Below, piece after piece: positions 8,510 to 16,886 of a DNA stretch of 64,000 nt. How positions within the stretch are numbered: position 1 is the stretch's first letter; each line of letters opens with the position of its first letter. The stretch spans positions 496,001-560,000 of the forward strand of contig NZ_JAINFL010000002.1 of the NCBI RefSeq assembly GCF_022458895.1, given 5' to 3'. The notes beneath the pieces were generated by a model. It saw only the letters and a program-made list of their open reading frames with translations. It was not told where the DNA came from and searched no databases. A program made the translations under genes and the position numbers. Source of the stretch: Roseihalotalea indica (GTDB lineage Bacteria; Bacteroidota; Bacteroidia; Cytophagales; Cyclobacteriaceae).

Positions 8510-9499
8510 CTAAAGCTCATACGTTTTACCAGCCTGAATCCCGCCACGGAATTGCCGTTGATACTGATAGCGGTTGTAGGCGTAGCGTACCGCCTGGCTA
8601 CCCCGGTTGACGGCTGCCCCGCCCGCGCCTAATGCAGCTCTTCCGCCCATGGCGACCGCCCGTCCGCCCTGAAAGGCCATGCCAGCTCCCAGAAGAGCCG
8701 TACTGAATACCCGGCTCTGAAAGATAGCCGCATGCGAGTGCCCCAGGTAGTAGCTGGTCAGGTGGGGCACCATAAAGTACAGAATCACGATCACTAGGCT
8801 GACCAGCACAAAGTTGGCCGCACCCAGCTGGTTAGAAAACAAGAGCCCATTGAAGTAGAGGCTATTAAATTGACTCACCAGCGTATCCAGGATGATCAGC
8901 GTCACGCTCCAGAACTGCACGGTGAGGTAGCTTTGCAGCCACTTCATCGCAAGACTGTTAAAACCTGGAATGACGGAGAGTCCAATCGCCAGTGGCCCCA
9001 CCACATAGAGAAAGCCTAAGAGCACCAGTCGGATTAATTCAATTCCTTTGCGCACGATATGCACAAACGAACCTTCCAGTAAAGCCAGTAGCCAATTGAC
9101 GATATCAAACTGCATCAATCGGGTAAACGACTGATAGAGCTCCTCCATGTTACTGGGCAGCCCGTCCTGGTTTCCCGGCAGTAGCAGATTCCACATGTCA
9201 GCGAGTTTTTGCATAAAGCTTCTGTCGGGACCGATAAAATCCGCCAGGGCTTTGATCGTACTACTGATCACCTCCAGAAAGTCGGTATAGAACGTCAAGA
9301 CAATGATGATGACCAGTCCTCTTACAATGGGATACACATCCAGGCGAAAACGCTGGCTGAAAACGAGAGCCGAAAAAACCTGGTTGAACAGTACGATCAA
9401 CAAAAAGACCGGCACCATGGCAAGGCCAATCGCATGGGTCTTGTCCAGCAGGGAGTTGACGGCGGCAAGGAATTCAGGACTACTAGCGACGTTATTCAT
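8510..9499 (-). CDS. traJ: TraJ-like conjugative transfer protein (VirB6 equivalent)
   Basis: A 329-residue polytopic membrane protein, read from the Met at 9499 because that ATG overlaps the stop of the upstream TraG gene. It has about seven hydrophobic segments, for example VPVFLLIVLFNQVFSALVF, LVIIIVLTFYTDFLEVI, LVLLGFLYVVGPLAIGLSVI and VLVSLVIVILYFMVPHLTSY, then a Gly/Ala-rich, basic C-terminus (AMGGRAALGAGGAAVNRG) as in VirB6/TrbL-type proteins. It is expected in the inner membrane channel for DNA passage. Confidence 0.8.
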   Translation of the reverse strand: MNNVASSPEFLAAVNSLLDKTHAIGLAMVPVFLLIVLFNQVFSALVFSQRFRLDVYPIVRGLVIIIVLTFYTDFLEVISSTIKALADFIGPDRSFMQKLADMWNLLLPGNQDGLPSNMEELYQSFTRLMQFDIVNWLLALLEGSFVHIVRKGIELIRLVLLGFLYVVGPLAIGLSVIPGFNSLAMKWLQSYLTVQFWSVTLIILDTLVSQFNSLYFNGLLFSNQLGAANFVLVSLVIVILYFMVPHLTSYYLGHSHAAIFQSRVFSTALLGAGMAFQGGRAVAMGGRAALGAGGAAVNRGSQAVRYAYNRYQYQRQFRGGIQAGKTYEL

Positions 9500-12173
9500 G
9501 GTTGAGCGAGGTGCTTGGAGCTTGGGGCTTGGCGTTTGGAGCTGGGAGTTGGGAGGAGGGTGCCTGGGGTAATGTAGTAGCTGAAGGGGCATTTTCCTTT
9601 ACAAGAGTATGGGAGTTGTTCTTCGTTTCATGCGCTTCACCAATATCTCCACGCTCCAAGCTCCCGGCACCCTGCCCAAGCGGGATGCCGCCCAGCGCCT
9701 TGCTCTGGACAAACTGATTGACGGCAAAGGGTAAATTCCCCTGGTAGTGCTCGATGAGCTTGCGCAGGTAATTGCGCTCCTGGGGCTTGGAAGAAAGTAC
9801 GGCATCCAGGTGGGAAGACGTTTCCAGCACGTAGACCCTTGCCTGTTCACCCTGCTTGATGAAGAGTTCCCGATAGTCCTGGGCTACCCGCATCGAGTGG
9901 ATTAGCTCTACCTCATGGGTGGTAAACCCCAAGTGGCGCGAGAGGTCCTCCACCAGCCGTTTATCCTGATGCTTGAGAATAATCTTGGTATCGGCGTTGA
10001 CCAGCACCGCTTCCCCGACGCTGGACTGTTTGATCTCAGAAAGCCCTTGGGTGATGATCGCGACCGAACCATTGTTCTTCCGGATGGTGCGAAATAGATC
10101 TTCAATAAAGGCTTTCAGACTGCCCGACAGCATGGCCCAGGCCTCATCCAGGTAGAGGTACTTGATCTGGTCCGGATACTTACGGATCTGATCCAGGGCT
10201 AGCTCGGTGATCAGCAGCGTGACAATCGGATATAAAATCGGATCGGTGTTGATTTTATCCAGGTCAAAACAGACCAGGGGCTGCTCGCTGATATCCAGTT
10301 CGTGGCGGGCATTCAGCACCTCGCGGTATTCCCCCTCTACAAAAGGCTTGAGCACGATGAGAAACTGCCCCATATCAAAATAGCGAATCTCCGAAAGGTA
10401 CTGCGGGTCATGCTGATGACGGTCGTGGTAGTCACACAAAAACTGGTAGAAGGAAGTAGCACCGGGTAGGATATGCTTATCTTCGTCCAAGTATTGATAG
10501 TAGCGGGGTAGCATCATTTTAAAGATGGCCCGTTCGGCGGGCAACAAGTCTTGCGATGCACTGCCGCCTTTCCAGAGGCTGGAGAGCAGAGCAATCAGAA
10601 AGTTGCTTTTTTCGGCGGTAAGCTTATAGTACCCCTTTCGATCTTTTTCTAATAGAAACGGATTAAAAGCCAACGGCTTATCGGCACTGTACTCAAAGTA
10701 GGTTTGGGCAAAGTCTTTTCCGGTTAAGGCATACAGCACGTTACGATAGGTGCCGCCTTTGTCAATGATGATCTGCCGGGCACCCCGTTCTAATCGCTGG
10801 GCAATAAAATTACCCATGGTATAGGACTTGCCCGAACCCGAAGGACCGATGACCACGCAGTTCTGATTGGCTAGTTGCGTGTTAAACAGGTTTACCTGCA
10901 ACAGGTTCCGGAAGCGGTCACAGAGAAAGTCGCCGTATGAATCACCCATAAAAGAAGTCATCCAGTGCAGGTAGCATCCCGCAATCTCAGAGGCAGTCGT
11001 GAGCCAGCGATAGTGTTGAAAGCCGTTGCCGGGAAGGGAGGCAAAAAATAGATTAGCGGTATCGTACGATTCAATCAGGGCTTCCGCCCCGTACATCTGC
11101 CGCAGGGCCGCCACACTGCGCTCGGTATACGACTGCCGTAAACGCTCATCGCTTTCAAAAACCATCACCGAGACATGCAGGCTCACCAGTCCGGTATTGC
11201 TCGATCGGACATAGGCGGTGAACTCATCGAGTTCTTCGGCTTTCAGTGCATGATCCTGCGTGGTCAGCCACTCCAGCGAGTCGTTTAATTTTCGCTCAAA
11301 GTCCAGGGATTTGAGCGTATCTTCGGTATCTTCTATGAGCAGGCACTGGGTTACCACATGAGGAAAAGACAGGTAGTGGGACAGGGGATAGGTAAAAGGG
11401 CTGGCGACCTGATACTGATTTTTCACGCTGGCAAACACCTCACTCCCCTGCCCGGTCATGGTAATGATGTTGGCTTTTTTCTCTCCCACCACCAGGTTGG
11501 ACTGATCGTTGTAGAGTACCCGGTTGAGCCGATTTGTTTTTTCGGTGAACGAGAGATTGAGGTAACGGATCAGCAGTGAGCGGAGAGCATCTTCTTCTAG
11601 GCGTTCAAAACGCACTTCTTTCAGGCTGTAGAGTCCGCCGATAAATTCGGCAGCCATCGTCTCCGCCACTTGTAATAGCTCGTCTATCCGATCAAAGGGA
11701 TTCCTGATCAGGCTACCGCCCTTGGCAAACAGCGTGGTCACCGGATTGGTCCTTTTAAGCCGATGCTTTGCTTTACTGGGAAGCGATAGAAACAGATAGC
11801 CTTCGTGCAGCAGGGCCAGTCGGGCAAAAAAGTGCTCGTAGAGCTTACCCTCGTAATATCCGGATGGTGCGGCACCCGATGGTGCGGCACCCGACGGTGA
11901 TTGGTCGGGTTTAAACTCATGATCATAATAGATATCCGTTTTTTGCACTACCGTTCCGACCGGAAGCATCTTTAGCTGTTGAGAAAGCAGTTCATTTGCT
12001 CGCTGATAGTCAGACTCAGTCCAGGATTCCAAGGGAGCACCAAGAACCCGAAAGCCTACGGCTACTCTCCCATCCCGGAAGATAACTTTATTGTCTTCCA
12101 GGGTAAACACCGGTAGCTTTTCCCGTAGGTAAGCGGTTTTTTTAGAGAGCTTTGCAGCTTTGGTTAAAAACAT
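9492..12173 (-). CDS. traG: TraG family conjugation ATPase (VirB4 equivalent)
   Basis: An 893-residue ATPase. The N-terminal half is the VirB4/CagE-type region; the C-terminal half holds the P-loop near residue 441 (VIGPSGSGKSYTMGNF) and the Walker B YLYLDEAWAML. It powers pilus assembly and DNA export at the inner membrane. Two oddities are visible. A proline/serine micro-repeat, SPSGAAPSGAAPSG, near residue 95 is encoded by two near-identical 15-base units. The last 60 residues are low-complexity (SQLPAPNAKPQAPSTSLN) and encoded by repetitive CTTGGAGC-like DNA, suggesting late addition of repeat sequence. It is upstream of TraJ with overlapping ends. Confidence 0.9.
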   Translation of the reverse strand: MFLTKAAKLSKKTAYLREKLPVFTLEDNKVIFRDGRVAVGFRVLGAPLESWTESDYQRANELLSQQLKMLPVGTVVQKTDIYYDHEFKPDQSPSGAAPSGAAPSGYYEGKLYEHFFARLALLHEGYLFLSLPSKAKHRLKRTNPVTTLFAKGGSLIRNPFDRIDELLQVAETMAAEFIGGLYSLKEVRFERLEEDALRSLLIRYLNLSFTEKTNRLNRVLYNDQSNLVVGEKKANIITMTGQGSEVFASVKNQYQVASPFTYPLSHYLSFPHVVTQCLLIEDTEDTLKSLDFERKLNDSLEWLTTQDHALKAEELDEFTAYVRSSNTGLVSLHVSVMVFESDERLRQSYTERSVAALRQMYGAEALIESYDTANLFFASLPGNGFQHYRWLTTASEIAGCYLHWMTSFMGDSYGDFLCDRFRNLLQVNLFNTQLANQNCVVIGPSGSGKSYTMGNFIAQRLERGARQIIIDKGGTYRNVLYALTGKDFAQTYFEYSADKPLAFNPFLLEKDRKGYYKLTAEKSNFLIALLSSLWKGGSASQDLLPAERAIFKMMLPRYYQYLDEDKHILPGATSFYQFLCDYHDRHQHDPQYLSEIRYFDMGQFLIVLKPFVEGEYREVLNARHELDISEQPLVCFDLDKINTDPILYPIVTLLITELALDQIRKYPDQIKYLYLDEAWAMLSGSLKAFIEDLFRTIRKNNGSVAIITQGLSEIKQSSVGEAVLVNADTKIILKHQDKRLVEDLSRHLGFTTHEVELIHSMRVAQDYRELFIKQGEQARVYVLETSSHLDAVLSSKPQERNYLRKLIEHYQGNLPFAVNQFVQSKALGGIPLGQGAGSLERGDIGEAHETKNNSHTLVKENAPSATTLPQAPSSQLPAPNAKPQAPSTSLNHE

Positions 12174-12190
12174 AGTGTAAGGACAATAGA

Positions 12191-12529
12191 TTAGGGTTTC
12201 TTGGTAAAGGGGGATGATGCAAATTTTTGATTGTTACTACCTGCTGGGTATTGCCATACTTCGAGCCTTCGGGACTGAAAGAAATGGTACGATAGGTAGG
12301 AAAACAGAAAGCTCGGATGTTTGTACCGGTTAATGCGCTTCAACAGCAAGAAAGCCACAACCACAACAATCAGTACGGCCAGAAAGTAGTATTTAGTCAC
12401 CGGAACAAAGAAGTTCACCACAATGCCAAACACCATGGCCAGAGAAAGTCCAAAGAGCAAGGCAAACAGATCCTGCATGGGAAGGCCCAGCAGTTGGGCC
12501 TTTTTCTCCATAGTTTTGAAGGTTTTCAT
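12191..12529 (-). CDS. traF: TraF-like conjugation protein (VirB3 equivalent, DUF4133)
   Basis: A 112-residue protein with two adjacent hydrophobic segments (LFALLFGLSLAMVFGIVVNF and YYFLAVLIVVVVAFLLLKRI) followed by a cytoplasmic tail HPSFLFSYLSYHFFQSR, the pattern of DUF4133/TraF. It sits 17 bases upstream of the TraG ATPase, matching the conserved VirB3-VirB4 order. The start could be Met1 or Met7 (MEKKAQLLG). It likely anchors the ATPase to the inner membrane. Confidence 0.8.
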   Translation of the reverse strand: MKTFKTMEKKAQLLGLPMQDLFALLFGLSLAMVFGIVVNFFVPVTKYYFLAVLIVVVVAFLLLKRINRYKHPSFLFSYLSYHFFQSRRLEVWQYPAGSNNQKFASSPFTKKP

Positions 12530-12546
12530 AAGTTAAATAATCAGGA

Positions 12547-12915
12547 TCAAGGATCTAGCATGATATCACCTCCTAAGAAGCCTGCCAGGTCATCGACGAT
12601 AAACTGAAAGCCACCGAACAGGGCAATGGCGATGACCATGCCGATCATAAACTCCACTTTGTCGGGAGCACCGGTGAAGAACTTCATGGCCGCCTTAAAG
12701 ATGCCAATGGCAATGCCAATCAGAAAGGCCACATTCAGAATAATGATGATCCAGGTCTTAATGCTGGTCATCGCACTTTCTACCAGGGCTTGCCCAAAGG
12801 AAGGGGATATGGCAAAAAGCATGAATAGAAGCATGAATTGGAAAGCTTTGTGGCCACGAGCTCTCCGAGCCACGTTCATCCAGGCAGGAGGAAAAGAGAA
12901 ATAAGGGTGTTTCAT
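12547..12915 (-). CDS. traE: TraE-like conjugation pilin (VirB2 equivalent, DUF4134)
   Basis: A 122-residue protein with a long signal-type N-terminus (FQFMLLFMLFAISPSFGQA) and a mature region of about 80 residues with two hydrophobic helices, TWIIIILNVAFLIGIAIGIF and MIGMVIAIALFGGFQFIVDD, plus KFFTGAPDK in the loop. This is the DUF4134/TraE pilin pattern. It is the first recognisable tra gene of the operon, followed at 17 bases by TraF. VirB2-type subunits polymerise into the conjugation pilus. Confidence 0.8.
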   Translation of the reverse strand: MKHPYFSFPPAWMNVARRARGHKAFQFMLLFMLFAISPSFGQALVESAMTSIKTWIIIILNVAFLIGIAIGIFKAAMKFFTGAPDKVEFMIGMVIAIALFGGFQFIVDDLAGFLGGDIMLDP

Positions 12916-12988
12916 GATAAAGAAAGATTTGGTATAGGGAAAGTTTAGTAGGTACCAAGCAAGGTCTGTACGATCTTAGGTGTTCCGC

Positions 12989-13288
12989 TTAAGTGTCCCA
13001 TGCTTTTTGCAGCGAAGCCAGCCTACGGGCTTGATCTTTGGAAGAAAGCTTCGGGTGCCCAGGAATCTTTAAAGGTTTATTGATGGGCTTTTCAGATACA
13101 TCTATCTGGGAAATCTCATATTTTTTAACCGGAATTGCCGGGTGATTTTTTTGAATAATTTTTTCTTTTTGAGTGCCTTTTGCCCAGACTCGGCACTGCC
13201 GAAAGGCTAAAAAGGCTAGCAACACCCATAGAAAAAGCGCTGCTACTGCGAATGGTGATGTCATAAGATTTGATAGACTTTGTGTCAT
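12989..13288 (-). CDS. Small single-span membrane protein
   Basis: A 99-residue protein with one hydrophobic segment near the N-terminus (PFAVAALFLWVLLAFLAF, about 12-29) and a basic, lysine-rich cytoplasmic-type tail ending LSSKDQARRLASLQKAWDT. No family was recognised. It lies 73 bases upstream of the pilin gene on the same strand and may be the first gene of the transfer operon. A helper role in transfer is possible but unproven. Confidence 0.5.
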   Translation of the reverse strand: MTQSLSNLMTSPFAVAALFLWVLLAFLAFRQCRVWAKGTQKEKIIQKNHPAIPVKKYEISQIDVSEKPINKPLKIPGHPKLSSKDQARRLASLQKAWDT

Positions 13289-13559
13289 ATTGGTTTGGCT
13301 TTTTATAATTCAATTTTACCCAAATGAGCAAATTGACATAAATGAATACAAATTTTATGAATCGTTATTTTATAATTACCTGATTTATAGATAATTATAA
13401 TAAATAAACTTTTAATGTATTCTGTGGGTTGAGAAAAAAACTATAAATGATTTTTTCATGTAGGGGCGAAAAATATCAGTAAAATACAATTTTAAAGAAC
13501 CTTAATTATTGAGGAGAGTAGCTACTTACAGCGTAAAAAGTGGTGATGTATGTATTTAT
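13289..13559. other. Intergenic region between the transfer operon and AbiE genes
   Basis: An AT-rich divergent intergenic stretch with no gene. It should hold the leftward promoter of the transfer operon, but no clean promoter pair was identified on the minus strand. The AbiE operator follows at 13560. Confidence 0.5.
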
Positions 13560-13592
13560 TCTGTCACAAATTTTTGTTAAATTTGTGACAGA
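13560..13592 (+). promoter_or_regulatory. Palindromic operator and promoter of the AbiE pair
   Basis: A perfect 14-bp inverted repeat, TCTGTCACAAATTT at 13560-13573 and AAATTTGTGACAGA at 13579-13592, with a five-base spacer, ends 11 bases before the AbiEi start. The right arm contains TAAATTTG at 13578-13585, a full match to the Bacteroidota -7 element TAnnTTTG. Binding of the antitoxin here would block the promoter, in line with known negative autoregulation by AbiEi. No good -33 element was found. Confidence 0.75.
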
Positions 13593-13603
13593 ATGCAATC
13601 ACT

Positions 13604-14215
13604 ATGGAGTCTATCTCGGTGGAAAAGCAGATGATCTCGTATATATCTAACCTGCCTCAAGGGAAAATTTTCTTTCCGGAGAACTTTCAAGACTTGGGTA
13701 GTGAAGAAGCGGTACGGCAGGCACTGCATAGGATAGAGAAAAACGGAGTTCTAATCCGGTTGGCCCAGGGAATTTATCTATACCCTAAAAAAGATGATAT
13801 ACTAGGTGTTCTCTACCCCTCCTTAGATGAGGTAGCCAGAGCGATTGCCAAGCGGGATCGAGCTCGTATTATACCAACGGGAGTACAGGCACTCAATAAA
13901 CTGGGTCTCTCCAACCAGATTCCAATGAAAGCAGTGTACTTAACGGATGGTGCGGCTCGGGAGATACAGGTAGGGAAAAGTACCATTAAATTTAAAAGAA
14001 CGACTCCCAAGAATCTGGCGGTAAAGGGAGAAATTAGTGGGCTGGTGATTCAGGCCTTACGAGAAATCGGCAAGGACCAGATGACCTCATCACAACGAGA
14101 CCAAATCTACGAACTCTTACAAAAAGAAGATCCTGCTACATTGCGGCATGATGCAACCTTAGCTCCTGCCTGGATTAGAAAAATCATGTTGGAATCAACA
14201 AAACCAAAAGTTTGA
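13604..14215 (+). CDS. AbiEi-like antitoxin / DUF6088 transcriptional regulator
   Basis: A 203-residue protein with an N-terminal winged helix (about 1-75, including EAVRQALHRIEKNGVLIRLA and GIYLYPKKD) and a C-terminal antitoxin-type domain with RARIIPTGVQALNKLGLSNQ and KAVYLTDGAAREIQVGK. This is the DUF6088/AbiEi pattern of type IV toxin-antitoxin and phage abortive-infection systems. The antitoxin does not bind the toxin but counteracts it and represses its own operon. The toxin gene starts one base after this stop codon, and a palindrome lies just upstream. Confidence 0.85.
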   Translation: MESISVEKQMISYISNLPQGKIFFPENFQDLGSEEAVRQALHRIEKNGVLIRLAQGIYLYPKKDDILGVLYPSLDEVARAIAKRDRARIIPTGVQALNKLGLSNQIPMKAVYLTDGAAREIQVGKSTIKFKRTTPKNLAVKGEISGLVIQALREIGKDQMTSSQRDQIYELLQKEDPATLRHDATLAPAWIRKIMLESTKPKV

Positions 14216-14216
14216 T

Positions 14217-15209
14217 ATGGAAGCGTGGTTTTCATTGACCGAGCAGCAGCGAAAAGGGCTATTTGATCAGGTAAGTAATCGCACGGGCTTGCCTAGTGTG
14301 GCCATCGAAAAAGACTGGTGGGTCACGCTGGTGTTACGAGTCGTATTCACCTTGCCAGTGGCTGATCACCTCGTTTTCAAAGGTGGGACCTCACTCAGTA
14401 AAGGCTGGAATCTGATTGACCGGTTCTCAGAGGATATTGATCTGGCCCTGGATCGGAACTTTTTGGGATTTGAAGGCGATCTGAGCAAGACTCAAGTAAA
14501 GAAATTGAGAAAAGCCTCATGTGGCTATATCTCTGAAGAGTTTCTGGAATTGCTGGTGGGAAGGCTGGAGGAAATAAGTATTCCGGACATTTCGCTGGTA
14601 GTTCAGGATATCAACGATTCTGATGTTGATCCGTTGGTCATTGAAGTACGGTACAGAGCACTGACGGAACCATCTGCCTATCTTCAACCTCGGGTGCTGA
14701 TTGAAATTGGTTCAAGATCATTACGAGAACCTTTTGAGGAAAGATCAATTCAATCCTTCGTAGGACAGCAGTACCGTGACCGACCTTTTGCCGATGATCC
14801 TTTTGCCGTACCAACGGTGCTACCCAAAAGAACGTTCTTAGAGAAAATATTCCTGTTGCACGAAGAGTTTCAAAAGCCTTTGGAAACCATTCGAGTTAAT
14901 CGGTTGAGCCGCCATCTTTATGACCTGGAACGGCTGATGGATACCGAGCATGGTGAGGAGGCGCTGAAGGATCAGGGGCTTTACAATTCCATCGTGGCTC
15001 ACCGGCAAAAATTCAATGTGGTTCGTGGTATTGATTATGCTAATCACGCTAGGGATCGGGTTAATTTTATTCCACCAGCAGAAATTAGGAAGGAGTGGGA
15101 AAATGATTATCGTACGATGCGCGAGAGTATGATTTACGGAGAAACGAAAACTTTTCAGCAGTTGATCGAGCGGTTACGTGAGTTGAAAAAGCGATTAGTG
15201 TACTACTAA
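14217..15209 (+). CDS. AbiEii-like nucleotidyltransferase toxin
   Basis: A 330-residue DUF1814 (AbiEii/AbiGii) nucleotidyltransferase. The catalytic signature reads FKGGTSLSKGW followed by RFSEDIDLALDR, giving the GS/T motif and the DxD pair of the nucleotidyltransferase fold, near residues 58-82. Known relatives transfer nucleotides to tRNA or other RNA and stop growth on phage infection. It is immediately downstream of AbiEi. It probably protects the mobile element from loss or the host from phage. Confidence 0.85.
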   Translation: MEAWFSLTEQQRKGLFDQVSNRTGLPSVAIEKDWWVTLVLRVVFTLPVADHLVFKGGTSLSKGWNLIDRFSEDIDLALDRNFLGFEGDLSKTQVKKLRKASCGYISEEFLELLVGRLEEISIPDISLVVQDINDSDVDPLVIEVRYRALTEPSAYLQPRVLIEIGSRSLREPFEERSIQSFVGQQYRDRPFADDPFAVPTVLPKRTFLEKIFLLHEEFQKPLETIRVNRLSRHLYDLERLMDTEHGEEALKDQGLYNSIVAHRQKFNVVRGIDYANHARDRVNFIPPAEIRKEWENDYRTMRESMIYGETKTFQQLIERLRELKKRLVYY

Positions 15210-15301
15210 AATCCTGATTCTATTACACAGAAAGTTCATTTTTACGTCAACAGAGAACTCGAAGAATTATTCCCGGCTTTCTAACTATAAAATCCAATTG
15301 G

Positions 15302-15724
15302 CTATTTTCTTAAAAAAACGAGTAGTCGCTTCCAAAGATTGTGCTTAGCCTCCTGTTTAAAAGCTGCCTTTTTTCGTAGTTCATCAGATTCTTCAAAGAA
15401 TATCATCTTGCGTTTAAGGTCATTTTCTTTGCCCAAAGAAATTTCCTTTTCGGTCCAGCGACCAGCAAACTCAATAGTATTGTTTTTTATCCAATAATGG
15501 GATTGGCATTCAAAGTTCCAGTTTCCAATAGATGGATTTAAGGAGACTGTTTTTCCATCAAAGGTAAGCTTCCAGTCAGTGGGCGAAAGTGGAGTTACTA
15601 CCTCATTGCCACAACCACACACACATCTGTGTATGGCTGTGCAATATTGTACAGAAATGTAAAGAACACCTTCCTCAATGTGATCCGGAATAGTTTCAAC
15701 AAACCTATGCTGTAACATCTTCAT
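15302..15724 (-). CDS. DUF6527 protein of a ubiquitin-like operon
   Basis: A protein of about 140 residues with a Cys-rich probable metal site, RCVCGCGNEVVTPL, then DWKLTFDGKTVSLNPSIGNW, CQSHYWIKNN and a basic helical tail. This is the DUF6527 pattern, found next to multi-ubiquitin and ThiF genes. The start is taken at MKMLQHRF (15724); an upstream Met at 15742 is possible. It overlaps the ThiF gene end by about 20 bases. The conserved Cys and the HYW motif suggest a zinc-binding enzyme acting with the Ubl system (processing, ligation or removal); this role is inference. Confidence 0.75.
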   Translation of the reverse strand: MKMLQHRFVETIPDHIEEGVLYISVQYCTAIHRCVCGCGNEVVTPLSPTDWKLTFDGKTVSLNPSIGNWNFECQSHYWIKNNTIEFAGRWTEKEISLGKENDLKRKMIFFEESDELRKKAAFKQEAKHNLWKRLLVFLRK

Positions 15725-16886
15725 TAAAGATTTTAGATACACCTATTGAATATGAACTATGAAGCTCATTCTCCAGATCTACATAAAAACCACTTATCTT
15801 TTTCCACTTTAAGACCGCAAGAATAGCGTTAAGAGCATTCAACTCAGCAATCTGGATATTCGTTGCATAATCATTATTATCAGAGTCCTCTGAAAAAATT
15901 CTAAGTGGAAGATGGTCATTCTTCTTCTGCGTTGCAGAAGTAACCCTTACAGCACCAGTAAGCTTGTCATCAACAATGTTTACACCCATTCCAACATCAG
16001 AGAAGCATATACCTACGTTTACCAAATAATCTGCAATCAGTTTTCTCACCGCATTTTTATCTACGCATATGAAAACATAATACATTTTATCCAGTTCCGT
16101 CAGGTTCTCTTTCTGGATGTAGTAATCATGGGCATATATAAACTTATGTATGTTGGAGTACAGGCCTTGATAATATTCCGTTTTTCTAAGGTTTTTATCC
16201 AAATCACTTAACGATGCCGCTCCTGGAGACCGAAACGCATTATGCTGATCAAAACTGTCTCCGTCAAAAATATGTATTTCTCTAACGGGTGTCTTAGCTA
16301 CCATATCTAACACATATGCCCCAGTTCCACCTAATCCAACAATAGCAATTTTTTGCCCCTCAAGCTTAGAATTAATCAACTCTATATTTGCGCGGCTTGC
16401 ATTGGTATCAATGTATTGGAAAACAGTTTCGTTATTACTATCTGGTATAACTTTGAACGTTTTTTCTGTCACAGTTCTATCCAAATATTTTGCAGGAGCA
16501 GAAATAATATCGGAGTACCGCTTAACTTTTTCATAGTAGTTCGGATATCCCCCAGCAGGTTTATTGGAAAAAGACCTGCTCACAGTAATATGATTATTGA
16601 GTGTTTTCGCAGCATTACTATGTTGAATCGCAGTAATCACGGAGCCATCAATCTCACATGGATTTTCACCAATGAAATGAATAACATGATTATCAGGTCT
16701 CCCGGTTCTGTTAGCACTTGTTAAGGTAAGCGTACTAAGCAGCGTACCATACTGTATTTGTCTGGTTTGATTGACATAAGGTATATGGTGGATAAATAAA
16801 TATCCACCACGTACCTCAATTTCATAACCTTCGTCTCTAAGACGTTTAAGGTCGGAACTATGATTTATCAGTTGCTGTAACATCAA
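15705..16886 (-). CDS. ThiF/E1-like adenylyltransferase with N-terminal E2-like or DUF6791 region
   Basis: A 393-residue two-part protein. Residues 1-150 form a beta-rich N-terminal region (YEIEVRGGYLFIHHIPYVN) resembling the DUF6791/E2-like part found in such proteins. Residues 170-330 are a ThiF/E1 Rossmann domain with the ATP motif GLGGTG at 184-189, acidic residues at 208 and 210 (FDGD) and the E1-type HNAFRSPG with Arg219. VFICVDKN places a Cys at 274. E1-like enzymes adenylate the C-terminus of a ubiquitin-like protein. The gene overlaps the poly-Ubl gene upstream by 29 bases, so the two are coupled. Confidence 0.85.
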   Translation of the reverse strand: MMLQQLINHSSDLKRLRDEGYEIEVRGGYLFIHHIPYVNQTRQIQYGTLLSTLTLTSANRTGRPDNHVIHFIGENPCEIDGSVITAIQHSNAAKTLNNHITVSRSFSNKPAGGYPNYYEKVKRYSDIISAPAKYLDRTVTEKTFKVIPDSNNETVFQYIDTNASRANIELINSKLEGQKIAIVGLGGTGAYVLDMVAKTPVREIHIFDGDSFDQHNAFRSPGAASLSDLDKNLRKTEYYQGLYSNIHKFIYAHDYYIQKENLTELDKMYYVFICVDKNAVRKLIADYLVNVGICFSDVGMGVNIVDDKLTGAVRVTSATQKKNDHLPLRIFSEDSDNNDYATNIQIAELNALNAILAVLKWKKISGFYVDLENELHSSYSIGVSKIFNEDVTA

